Assembly (NCBI RefSeq): GCF_030913365.1
Contig: NZ_CP133160.1
Coordinates: forward strand, 1,178,001 to 1,242,000
Length of the DNA stretch: 64,000 nt
Origin: Stenotrophomonas sp. 24(2023)
GTDB taxonomy: Bacteria > Pseudomonadota > Gammaproteobacteria > Xanthomonadales > Xanthomonadaceae
Direction: 5' to 3'
In this document: one piece after another, positions 56,530 through 64,000 of the stretch
Position numbering within the stretch: position 1 is the first letter of the stretch
Layout of the letters: the number at the start of each line of letters is the position of its first letter
Notes under the pieces: model-generated
What the model saw: the letters and a program-made list of their open reading frames with translations, nothing else
Told to the model about the DNA's origin: nothing
Database searches by the model: none
Made by a program: the position numbers and the translations under genes

Positions 56530-57204
56530 TCAGCGCGCGAAGCGCTTCAGGCCGGTGGCCAGCGCGTCGCCCATCATGCGCAGGAACAGCGTGCCCATGC
56601 CGGGGTAGAAACGATTGGCGTCGTGGCTGCCGACGGCGATCAGGCCCACGCCCGGCAGCGGCAGCAGTGCGGTGGTCTGCACTTCCTCGCTGCGCGCGCC
56701 GTACAGCACGGCGTTCTTTTCCGGCTGCAGGCGGCCGCAGATCGGCTCGCCATCCTTCAGGCAATCGCGGAACGGCCCCAGCGCCGGATCATCGGCGGCG
56801 ATGACCTGCAGCCATTCGGCCTGCTCCAGCCCGGCCACCGGCACATGCACCACCAGCCGCACCAGGTCACCGGCAAAATCCTCCTGCAGCGAGGCCGCCA
56901 TGGCGCGCAGCGTGTCGGCGGCGCTGTCCTGCTTCATCAGCGCCAGGGTCAGCTGGTGCGTGCGCACCGCCAGGCGTTCGTTGACCTGGGCGGTCGCGCC
57001 CAGGTCGGCCAACCGGCGCGACAGCTCGCGGTTCTTCTCGCGCAGCACTTCCAGCTGGTAGCTGGCCAGCGAGGCGGTCGGGCCGTCATCGCGCGGGACC
57101 ACCAGGGTCAGCGCCAGGTCGGGGAACTGCTTGAGGAAGCCCGGATGGCGGCGCAACCACGCCGCGACCTCATGGGCACCGAGCTTGTCGGCCGTTTCGG
57201 TCAT
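56530..57204 (-). CDS. DUF484 family GAF-like protein
   Basis: 224-aa cytoplasmic protein of the DUF484 (YigA-like) family. An N-terminal helix-loop ([22 protein letters not shown]) leads through a coiled coil ([15 protein letters not shown]) to a GAF-type C-terminal domain. Function unknown; it is consistently placed between dapF and xerC. ATG 57204 overlaps the dapF stop (ATGA) and has GGAG 9 nt upstream; GTG 57213 is less likely. Confidence 0.88.
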   Translation of the reverse strand: MTETADKLGAHEVAAWLRRHPGFLKQFPDLALTLVVPRDDGPTASLASYQLEVLREKNRELSRRLADLGATAQVNERLAVRTHQLTLALMKQDSAADTLRAMAASLQEDFAGDLVRLVVHVPVAGLEQAEWLQVIAADDPALGPFRDCLKDGEPICGRLQPEKNAVLYGARSEEVQTTALLPLPGVGLIAVGSHDANRFYPGMGTLFLRMMGDALATGLKRFAR

Positions 57205-58052
57205 GCGATCCACTCCCCTTCGAAGACGAATGCGGTCGGGCCGGACATCACCACCGGCTGGCCGTCACCGGGCCAGTCGATGCCCAGCTCGCCACCGGGC
57301 AGGCTGATGCGGGCCTGGCGCTGCAGGCGGCCGCGCTGCATCAGCGTGACCGCGGCAGCGCAGGCACCACTGCCACAGGCCAGCGTTTCACCGGAACCGC
57401 GCTCGTACACGCGCAGCCGTGCATGGCCCGGGTCCATCACCTGGGCGAAGCCCACGTTGACCGACTGCGGGAACGAGGCGTGCTGCTGCAGCAGCGGCCC
57501 CAGCCGTTCCACCGGCGCGGCATCGACCAGGCCCACTTCGATCACCGCGTGCGGGTTGCCCATCGACACGGCCGCAAAGCGCACGCTTTCGCCCTGCAGC
57601 GGCAGCAGGTATTCCTCGCGCGGGTGGGCGAACCCGACCAGCGGGATGCGCGCCGGCTCGAACACGGGCACGCCCATGGTCACCGCGTAGCGCCCCTCGC
57701 CCAGCACCTCCACGGGGTGGGTATCGAGCGGGCTGTCGATGCTGAAACGCGGCCCCTGCGCACTGCCGTCGCGCACCAGCCAGGCGGCGATGCAGCGCGC
57801 GCCGTTGCCGCACTGTTCGGAATTGGAACCGTCGGCATTCCAGATGCGGTAGGACGCCACCGAACCTTCCGCACGCGGCGGCTCGATGGTCAGGATCTGG
57901 TCGCAGCCGACGCCGGTATGGCGGTCGGCCAGCCGCGCGGCCAGCGCCGGGGTGGGCGGTGCGCTGCCATCGCGCAGGTCCAGCACCACGAAGTCATTGC
58001 CTGCGCCGTGCATCTTGCTGAAACGAACCACGTGGGCGCCTGCCTTACTCAT
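57201..58052 (-). CDS. dapF: Diaminopimelate epimerase
   Basis: 283-aa PLP-independent epimerase converting LL- to meso-diaminopimelate for lysine and peptidoglycan. The two catalytic cysteines lie in [10 protein letters not shown] and [12 protein letters not shown]. The N-terminal [16 protein letters not shown] is the usual start. ATG 58052; overlaps lptM by 8 bp and DUF484 by 4 bp, giving tight coupling. Confidence 0.96.
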   Translation of the reverse strand: MSKAGAHVVRFSKMHGAGNDFVVLDLRDGSAPPTPALAARLADRHTGVGCDQILTIEPPRAEGSVASYRIWNADGSNSEQCGNGARCIAAWLVRDGSAQGPRFSIDSPLDTHPVEVLGEGRYAVTMGVPVFEPARIPLVGFAHPREEYLLPLQGESVRFAAVSMGNPHAVIEVGLVDAAPVERLGPLLQQHASFPQSVNVGFAQVMDPGHARLRVYERGSGETLACGSGACAAAVTLMQRGRLQRQARISLPGGELGIDWPGDGQPVVMSGPTAFVFEGEWIA

Positions 58053-58287
58053 TCCCGCCGTCCGTCTTCTTGACCGGGTCAGGGGTGGGGGCCGGATTGC
58101 CGTCACCGGTGGGCTGGGTGGCCGGCGGCGCCTGTTCATCCGTGGCCGGCACGGGCACGGCCTGCTCCTGCACTTCCACCGGCTTCTGCGGCAGCACCAG
58201 CGGGCCCTTGTTGCCGCACGCGGCGAGGAACAGCAGCGAGGCCGCTGCCAGCGGGATCAGGATTCGATTGCGATGGGGGATGCTCAT
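58045..58287 (-). CDS. lptM: LptM (YifL)-like lipoprotein
   Basis: 80-aa lipoprotein with signal and lipobox [16 protein letters not shown], the hallmark of LptM/YifL. In E. coli LptM assists oxidative maturation of the LPS translocon LptD. A Pro/Ala-rich disordered tail follows. It lies directly upstream of dapF, as in E. coli. ATG 58287. Confidence 0.88.
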   Translation of the reverse strand: MSIPHRNRILIPLAAASLLFLAACGNKGPLVLPQKPVEVQEQAVPVPATDEQAPPATQPTGDGNPAPTPDPVKKTDGGNE

Positions 58288-58390
58288 GGCCCGAGTATAG
58301 CCATTGCCGCCTGAGCGTTTGGTCATGCCGGCGCACCTGCCCCGGCGGGGACCGGGAGCAGCCATGGCGGCCGCCCCCGCTGCCCTGGCG

Positions 58391-60508
58391 TTACGGCGTC
58401 GCGCCGCTCACGCCCAGCTGCTGCAGCACGAACGCATACGATTCGGACAGCTCGCGGTAGCGCTGGAAACGCCCGGACTTGCCGCCGTGGCCGGCTTCCA
58501 TGTTGGTGCGGAACACGATCGGGAAGTGGCCGGTGTTGTCGTCACGCAGCTTGGCCACCCACTTGGCCGGCTCCCAGTACTGCACCTGCGAATCCCACAG
58601 GCCGGTGCCCACGAACAGGGCCGGGTAGGCCTGCTGCTTCACGTTGTCGTAGGGCGAGTAGGACAGCATGTAGTCGTAGTACGGCTTCTGCTCCGGGTTG
58701 CCCCATTCGTCGTATTCATTGGTGGTCAGCGGGATGGTCGGGTCCAGCATGGTGGTCACCACGTCCACGAACGGGACCTGCGCCACCATCACCCGGTAGT
58801 CCTGCGGGGCCTGGTTGGCCACCGCGCCCATCAGCAGGCCGCCGGCACTGCCACCGGAGGCGGCCACGCGGTCCTTGGCCGCCCAGCCCTGGGCGACCAG
58901 CCCACGGGTGACGTCGATGAAGTCGTTGAAGGTGTTCTGCTTGTGCAGCAGCTTGCCGTTCTCGTACCAGTCGCGGCCCATTTCCTGGCCACCGCGGATA
59001 TGGGCAATGGCATACACCACGCCACGGTCGAGCAGGCTCACCGCGGTCTGGTTGAAGTACGGGTCCATCGACATGCCGTAACTGCCGTAGGCGTACTGGA
59101 ACAGCGCGCCCTTGCCGTCCTTCTGGTAGCCCTTGCGGTAGACCAGCGACACCGGCACCTTCACCCCGTCGCGCGCGGTGATCCAGACACGGTCGGTTTC
59201 GTACTTCGAGGCGTCATAGCCGATCACCGGCTGCTGCTTGAGCTGGCGGCGCTCGCCGGTGGCCGTGTTCAGCTCATATACGGTGGTCGGGGTCGCCATC
59301 GACGTGTAGGTGTAGCGCAGCCACGGCGTGTCGGCCTCGGTGTTGTCACCCAGGCCCATCGAATAGGCCGGCTCATCGGCCTTGACGTAGTCGCTGCGGC
59401 CATCCTTGAACAGCAGGCGGATGCGTTCCAGGCCCTGCGAGCGCTCGGCGATGGCGGTGTAGGTGTCGAACAGCTCGAAGCCTTCGATGAACACCGCATC
59501 GTCATGGGCGATCCAGTCCTTCCACTGCGTGCGCGCGGTGGCGTCGGTCGGCGCGGTGACCAGCTTGAAGTTCTTGGCGCCGTCGTTGGTGCGGATCACC
59601 CAGCGGCCATCGTAGTGGTCGGCGTCGTACTCGACATCGCGCTGGCGCGGGGCCAGCACGGTGAAGGTGGCCGGGTCGCTGGCCGGGGCGTAGCGCTCTT
59701 CCGAGGACACGGTGCTGTGCACGCCGATGGTGATGAAGCGGTCGTCGCGGGTGCGGCCGATGCCCATGTAGAAGCTGTCGTCCTTCTCCTCGTAGACAAC
59801 GGTATCCGCGCTGGCCGGGGTGCCCAGCACGTGCTTCTTCACCCGCACGGTCAGCAGGGTTTCCGGATCGTTCTCCACGTACAGCACGGTGCGGTTGTCA
59901 TCGGCCCAGACCAGGTTGCCGGAGGTGCCGGTGAGCGTATCGGGCAGCACCTGGCCGGTGCGCAGGTCCTTGAAGCGGATCACGTACTGGCGGCGGCCGA
60001 CGTCATCGTCGGCCCAGGCCAGCAGGTGGTTGTCCTGGCTCACTTCCATCGCGCCCACGCTGAAGTAGCCCTTGCCGGCCGCCATCGCGTTCACGTCCAG
60101 CAGGATTTCCTCGGCTGCCTGCATGTCGCCCTTGCGGCGTGCGTGGATGGGGTAATCCTGGCCGGTCTCGTAGCGGGTGTAGTACCAGTAGCCGCGCTCG
60201 CGTGCCGGCACGCTGGCGTCGTCCTGCTTGATGCGGCCGACGATTTCCTTGTACAGGGTGTCTTCCAGCGGCTTGAGCGGCGCCAGCAGCTGGTCGGTAT
60301 AGGCGTTTTCCGCTGCCAGGTAGGCCAGCATGGCCTTGTCCTGGCGCTTGTCGTCGCGCAGCCAGTAGTAGTCGTCGGTACGGGTCGCGCCGAACGGCGC
60401 CTTGACCACGTGCGGACGCTTCTCGACATCCGGCGGAACGGGCGGGGCAGCGGCGGTGGCAGTGGTGGTCATCAGGCTGGCAAGCAACAGGCAGAGGGTA
60501 GGTTTCAT
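58391..60508 (-). CDS. Exported oligopeptidase B-like S9 peptidase
   Basis: 705-aa serine oligopeptidase of family S9A, closest to oligopeptidase B. An N-terminal signal peptide (residues 1-20) differs from the cytoplasmic E. coli PtrB. The beta-propeller occupies about 60-420. Catalytic Ser in GGSAGGLLMG and His in EAGHGGKSGRF are intact, as is the family segment IAHIRGGQEMGRDWYE. It probably cleaves after Arg/Lys in small peptides in the periplasm. ATG 60508 is set by the signal peptide. Confidence 0.9.
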   Translation of the reverse strand: MKPTLCLLLASLMTTTATAAAPPVPPDVEKRPHVVKAPFGATRTDDYYWLRDDKRQDKAMLAYLAAENAYTDQLLAPLKPLEDTLYKEIVGRIKQDDASVPARERGYWYYTRYETGQDYPIHARRKGDMQAAEEILLDVNAMAAGKGYFSVGAMEVSQDNHLLAWADDDVGRRQYVIRFKDLRTGQVLPDTLTGTSGNLVWADDNRTVLYVENDPETLLTVRVKKHVLGTPASADTVVYEEKDDSFYMGIGRTRDDRFITIGVHSTVSSEERYAPASDPATFTVLAPRQRDVEYDADHYDGRWVIRTNDGAKNFKLVTAPTDATARTQWKDWIAHDDAVFIEGFELFDTYTAIAERSQGLERIRLLFKDGRSDYVKADEPAYSMGLGDNTEADTPWLRYTYTSMATPTTVYELNTATGERRQLKQQPVIGYDASKYETDRVWITARDGVKVPVSLVYRKGYQKDGKGALFQYAYGSYGMSMDPYFNQTAVSLLDRGVVYAIAHIRGGQEMGRDWYENGKLLHKQNTFNDFIDVTRGLVAQGWAAKDRVAASGGSAGGLLMGAVANQAPQDYRVMVAQVPFVDVVTTMLDPTIPLTTNEYDEWGNPEQKPYYDYMLSYSPYDNVKQQAYPALFVGTGLWDSQVQYWEPAKWVAKLRDDNTGHFPIVFRTNMEAGHGGKSGRFQRYRELSESYAFVLQQLGVSGATP

Positions 60509-60651
60509 GAGATAAGGCTCCAGGCGCATCAATGCAATGGTTTTCGACAGGGACAGGTCCTTTTCCCCGCAACCCGGGCATCTGACCCCAATCGCGGTGC
60601 CTGGGCAACCCTGCGGATCGTCATGGCCGGCACTCGGCGTACCATGGGCGC

Positions 60652-61839
60652 ATGAGCACCCTGCCCCACCCGCCGGGCTACAGCCGGCGCAGCCACGAAA
60701 TCGCCCCGTTCCATGTGATGTCCCTGCTGGCCCGCGCGCAGGCGCTGGAACAGGCCGGCCATGACGTGATCCACCTGGAGATCGGCGAGCCGGACTTCAC
60801 CACCGCCGCCCCCATCGTGCGCGCCGGGCAGGCCGCGCTGGCCGCCGGCCATACCCGTTACACGGCCGCGCGCGGCCTGCCCGCACTGCGGCAGGCGATC
60901 AGCCGCTTCTATGGCAGCCACTACGGGCTGGACATCGATCCCGAACGCATCCTGGTCACGCCCGGTGGCTCCGGCGCGCTGCTGCTGGCCAGCAGCCTGC
61001 TGGTCGATCCGGGCCGGCACTGGCTGCTGGCCGACCCCGGCTACCCCTGCAACCGCCACTTCCTGCGCCTGGTCGAAGGCGGGGCGCAGCTGGTGCCGGT
61101 CGGGCCGGACACCGCCTACCAGCTCACGCCTTCGCTGGTGGAACAGCACTGGAATGCCGACAGCGTTGGCGCACTGGTGGCCTCACCCGCCAATCCCACC
61201 GGCACGGTGCTGTCCACGCCCCAGCTGGCCGCGCTGTCGGACACCCTGCATGCGCGCGGCGGCCACCTGGTGGTGGATGAGATCTACCACGGCCTGACCT
61301 ACGGGCTGGATGCGCCCAGCGTGCTGCAGGTCGATGACAGCGCCTTCGTGCTGAACAGTTTCTCCAAGTACTTCGGCATGACCGGCTGGCGGCTGGGCTG
61401 GCTGGTGGCCCCGCCGGCCGCCGTGCCCGAGCTGGAGAAGCTGGCGCAGAACCTGTACATCAGCGCATCGAGCATCGCCCAGCACGCTGCGCTGGCCTGC
61501 TTCAGCGGTGAGGCGATGGCGATCTTCGAGCAGCGCCGCGAGGCGTTCCGCCAGCGCCGCGATTTCCTGCTGCCTGCACTGCGCGCGCTGGGCTTCCGCA
61601 TCGAGGTGGAACCGCAGGGCGCGTTCTACCTGTATGCCGATGTCAGTGCGTTCACCGATGACGCGCAGGCGTTCTGCGCGCACTTCCTGGAAACCGAGCA
61701 CGTGGCGTTCACCCCGGGCCTGGATTTCGGCTTCCACCGCGCCAACCAGCACGTGCGGCTGGCCTATACGCAGGAAATCCCACGGCTGCAGGAGGCGGTG
61801 TACCGCATCGCACGCGGGTTGAAAAGCTGGGGCGCCTGA
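60652..61839 (+). CDS. PLP-dependent class I/II aminotransferase
   Basis: 395-aa fold-type I aminotransferase. The PLP Lys is in NSFSKYFGMTGWRLGW; VASPANPTGTVLS and the C-terminal GAFYLYADVS and HVRLAY are conserved, the latter with the carboxylate-binding Arg. It resembles the aspartate/LL-diaminopimelate-like clade, but the donor is not fixed by sequence. ATG 60652 follows a weak site. Divergent from the S9 peptidase; followed by SMAG-rich repeats. Confidence 0.86.
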   Translation: MSTLPHPPGYSRRSHEIAPFHVMSLLARAQALEQAGHDVIHLEIGEPDFTTAAPIVRAGQAALAAGHTRYTAARGLPALRQAISRFYGSHYGLDIDPERILVTPGGSGALLLASSLLVDPGRHWLLADPGYPCNRHFLRLVEGGAQLVPVGPDTAYQLTPSLVEQHWNADSVGALVASPANPTGTVLSTPQLAALSDTLHARGGHLVVDEIYHGLTYGLDAPSVLQVDDSAFVLNSFSKYFGMTGWRLGWLVAPPAAVPELEKLAQNLYISASSIAQHAALACFSGEAMAIFEQRREAFRQRRDFLLPALRALGFRIEVEPQGAFYLYADVSAFTDDAQAFCAHFLETEHVAFTPGLDFGFHRANQHVRLAYTQEIPRLQEAVYRIARGLKSWGA

Positions 61840-61857
61840 TCGCCCCGCACCAACAGC

Positions 61858-61880
61858 CTCCACGCATGGCGTGGATCTAC
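61858..61880 (-). repeat. SMAG element, inverted
   Basis: TCCACGCATGGCGTGGATCTAC ends at 61880 and carries its GTAG tip on the minus strand. The stem is of the GATCCACGC type, as at 7156-7178. Confidence 0.85.
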
Positions 61881-61882
61881 CG

Positions 61883-62049
61883 GAACCACATCCCGGCACA
61901 CGGGTAGATCCACGCCATGCGTGGATACGCGGGCCCCAACGAAAAACGCCGCCGATCCCACCCATCCCACGCCACGCGTGAACCACATCGCGGTACACGG
62001 GTAGATCCACGCCATGCGTGGATACGCGGCCCCAACGAAAAACGCCGCC
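61883..62049. repeat. About 70-bp direct repeat with two SMAG elements
   Basis: Copies at about 61883-61953 and 61980-62049 differ at only a few positions. Each holds a GAACCACATC segment, a GTAG-tipped SMAG (61904-61926 and 62001-62023), and a CCCCAACGAAAAACGCCGCC tail. The centre-to-centre distance is 97 bp. The second copy runs into the terminator at 62041. Confidence 0.85.
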
Positions 62050-62065
62050 CCGAGGGCGGCGTTTT
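62039..62065. terminator. Terminator after prolyl oligopeptidase gene
   Basis: AACGCCGCCC and GGGCGGCGTT form a 10-bp stem around CGA, extended by two A-T pairs. A-rich and T-rich flanks make it usable from both sides. It lies 10 bp past the oligopeptidase stop. Confidence 0.85.
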
Positions 62066-62074
62066 CCATTCTGC

Positions 62075-64000
62075 TTACTTGCCGCCCAACCGCTCCCACA
62101 GGAAGCTGTAGGCCAGTGCGGACATGTGCGCGGCCTGCGCGTTGTTGGCTGCGCCGCCGTGGCCACCTTCGATGTTCTCGTAGTAGGTCACGTCCTTGCC
62201 GGCGTCGATCATCTTGGCCGCCATCTTGCGGGCGTGGCCCGGGTGCACGCGGTCATCGCGGGTGGAGGTGGTGAACAGCACCGGCGGGTAGGTCTTCTTC
62301 GCATCGAACAGGTGGTACGGCGAGAAGGTCTTGATGAACTCCCAGTCGCTGGTGTCCGGGTTGCCGTACTCGGCCATCCACGAGGCGCCGGCCAGCAGGT
62401 GGCTGTAGCGCTTCATGTCCAGCAGCGGCACCTGCACCACCACGGCACCGAACAGCTCCGGGTACTGGGTCAGCATGTTGCCGGTCAGCAGGCCACCGTT
62501 GCTGCCGCCCTGCACGCCCAGGTGCTTGGCGGTGGTGATCTTGCGGGTGACCAGGTCCTGCGCCACCGCGGCCATGTCTTCATAGGCCTTGTGGCGGTTC
62601 TGCTTCAGTGCGGCCTGGTGCCAGCGCGGGCCGTATTCACCACCGCCACGGATGTTGGCGACCACGTACACGCCGCCCTTGTCCAGCCAGGCGCGGCCCA
62701 TGCCACCGGAGTAGCTCGGGGTCAGCGAGATCTCGAAGCCACCGTAGCCGTACAGCAGGGTCGGGTTGGAACCGTCCAGCTTCATCGCCTTGTCGTGCAC
62801 CACGAAGTACGGCACGCGGGTGCCGTCCTTGCTGGTGGCGAAGTGCTGCTCGATCACCTTGTCCTTGGCATCGAAGAATGCCGGCATGGTCTTGAGCACT
62901 TCCGGCTGCTGGCCGATCTCGGCCAGGGCCAGCGTGGTCGGGGTCAAGTAGTCGGTGGCCGTCAGCCACACCGCATCGCTTTCATCGGCGTCCACGGCTC
63001 CCACGCCCAGGGTGCCGAAGGCCGGTGCACCGACGAATTCGCTCTTCTTCCACGCCGAACCGGTCGGGGTCAGCACCGACAGGCGGTTCTTCACGTCATC
63101 GAGCACGTTCAGCACGACATGGTTCTTGGTCCAGGCCACGCCGGCCAGCGAGGTGGTCGCGGTCGGGGTGAACAGCACCTGGAAGTCACGCTTGCCGGCC
63201 ATGAAGTCGTCCAGCCTGGTCACCAGCAGCGAACCGGCGGTGTAGGTCTTGCCCCCCACGGTCCACGGCTCGCGCAGCTCCAGGCTCAGCCACTGCTTGC
63301 GCAGGCCCTTCTCGGCCGAATTCGGCGCATCGATCTTGGCCAGCGTGCCGTCGTTGCCGCGCAGGTACAGTTCGTTGTTGTAGAAGGCCAGCGTGCGGCT
63401 GACCAAGTTACGCTCGTAGCCGGGGGTGTCATCGTGCATGGCCGCGATGTACATGTCGTCCGGCTTGCCTTCGTACACCACCTGCGCCGCACTCAGCGGG
63501 GTGCCGCGCTTCCACAGCTTGGCCACGCGCGGGTAGCCGGAGGTGGTCATGGTGCCGGCGCCGAAATCGGTGTAGACGAACACCGTGTCACGGTCGATCC
63601 AGTTCAGGCCCCCCTTGGATTCGGGGCGGAAGAAGCCATCCTTGATCCAGGCCTTGTTGGCCAGGTCGAACTCGCGCGTGACGTCGGCATCGGCACCGCC
63701 GCGCGACAGCGCGATCAGGCAGCGGCTGTAGTCCGGGCGCAGGCAGTCGGCGCCATGCCAGACCCAGTTCTCGCCCTCGGCCTTGTTCAGGGCATCCAGG
63801 TCCAGCACGGTTTCCCACTGCGGGGCCGTCTTGCGGTACTCGGCCAGCGTGGTGCGGCGCCACAGGCCGCGCTCGTGCTGCTTGTCCTTCCAGAAGTTGT
63901 AGTAGTAATCGCCGATCTTCTGCACGCCGGGAATCTTGGCGTCCGAGTCGAGCACTTCGCGGATGCTGGCTTCCATCTGCTTGAAGGCCGGGGTCTGCGC
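62075..64000 (-). CDS. Prolyl oligopeptidase family protein (5' end outside window)
   Basis: C-terminal 641 residues of an S9A prolyl oligopeptidase-like enzyme; the N-terminus, including any signal peptide, lies beyond base 64000. The visible beta-propeller part begins IREVLDSDAKIPGVQ. Catalytic Ser is in GVQGGSNGGLLTGN, Asp in TRDDRVHPGHARKM and His in ENIEGGHGGAAN. VYVVANIRGGGEYGPRWH is the family core. It is related to, but distinct from, the oligopeptidase B-like gene 1.5 kb away. The frame is open to the window edge, with no sign of decay. Confidence 0.92.
   Translation of the reverse strand, partial: AQTPAFKQMEASIREVLDSDAKIPGVQKIGDYYYNFWKDKQHERGLWRRTTLAEYRKTAPQWETVLDLDALNKAEGENWVWHGADCLRPDYSRCLIALSRGGADADVTREFDLANKAWIKDGFFRPESKGGLNWIDRDTVFVYTDFGAGTMTTSGYPRVAKLWKRGTPLSAAQVVYEGKPDDMYIAAMHDDTPGYERNLVSRTLAFYNNELYLRGNDGTLAKIDAPNSAEKGLRKQWLSLELREPWTVGGKTYTAGSLLVTRLDDFMAGKRDFQVLFTPTATTSLAGVAWTKNHVVLNVLDDVKNRLSVLTPTGSAWKKSEFVGAPAFGTLGVGAVDADESDAVWLTATDYLTPTTLALAEIGQQPEVLKTMPAFFDAKDKVIEQHFATSKDGTRVPYFVVHDKAMKLDGSNPTLLYGYGGFEISLTPSYSGGMGRAWLDKGGVYVVANIRGGGEYGPRWHQAALKQNRHKAYEDMAAVAQDLVTRKITTAKHLGVQGGSNGGLLTGNMLTQYPELFGAVVVQVPLLDMKRYSHLLAGASWMAEYGNPDTSDWEFIKTFSPYHLFDAKKTYPPVLFTTSTRDDRVHPGHARKMAAKMIDAGKDVTYYENIEGGHGGAANNAQAAHMSALAYSFLWERLGGK

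Noticed and set aside
61858..62049. Repeats near 62 kb as a CRISPR array
   Set aside because: Only two direct copies plus one inverted palindrome, with variable spacing and no cas genes. They are SMAG elements.

Overview
The window is chromosomal DNA of a high-GC gammaproteobacterium, very probably a Stenotrophomonas species (Xanthomonadaceae). The main evidence is a set of short GTAG-tipped palindromes of the SMAG/REP type known from S. maltophilia, a complete smeT-smeDEF efflux locus with its 28-bp operator, TonB-dependent receptors of the Xanthomonas type, and xanthomonad gene orders such as ybeD-lipB-lipA and mreBCD-mrdA-rodA. I see no tRNA, rRNA, prophage, insertion sequence, CRISPR array, integron or biosynthetic cluster. 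Almost the whole window is core genome, with dense genes and many ATGA-type stop/start overlaps.

Layout. 1-7.0 kb: an amino-sugar locus with a truncated FucP-type sugar permease, a divergent glucokinase, a TonB-dependent receptor and a GH20 hexosaminidase. Three CG-centred palindromes in the divergent promoter suggest LacI-family control. 7-13 kb: SMAG repeats, a VanZ-like protein, a MidA-like methyltransferase, pteridine reductase, FolK and an Anbu proteasome-like protein. 11-15 kb: a three-gene sensor kinase/receiver/receiver-kinase operon. 15-22 kb: BON protein, Gfo/Idh oxidoreductase, 6-phosphogluconate dehydrogenase, two exported proteins of unknown role and the tail-specific protease Prc. 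22-25.4 kb: lipoate assembly (YbeD, LipB, LipA) and an LpxR-type outer-membrane lipid A deacylase.

25.4-36.8 kb is a long cell-wall region on the minus strand, transcribed mreB-mreC-mreD-mrdA-rodA-rodA paralogue, then mltB-rlpA-dacC. It holds the rod elongation machine, lytic enzymes and PBP5. The tandem second rodA is the most notable structural oddity in the window. 37-44 kb: PfkB kinase, LTA-synthase-like sulfatase, two secreted proteins of unknown function and an M1 aminopeptidase. 44-46.8 kb: UbiE, a cytosine-deaminase-like enzyme, two small unknown proteins and a low-affinity iron permease family protein.

46.8-53.5 kb: the RND pump smeDEF, divergent from its repressor gene smeT. 53.5-58.3 kb: a single-direction run lptM-dapF-DUF484-xerC-hslV-hslU, combining diaminopimelate synthesis, chromosome dimer resolution and the HslUV protease. 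58.3-64 kb: two S9-family oligopeptidases flanking a class I aminotransferase. A roughly 70-bp direct repeat containing SMAG elements lies in front of the last gene, which runs off the window.

No clearly new biological system was found. The best leads are the tandem rodA pair, the orphan Anbu protein with a histidine-rich segment, the palindrome cluster upstream of mltB, a nine-G tract just upstream of folK, and several lineage-specific exported proteins without recognisable domains.
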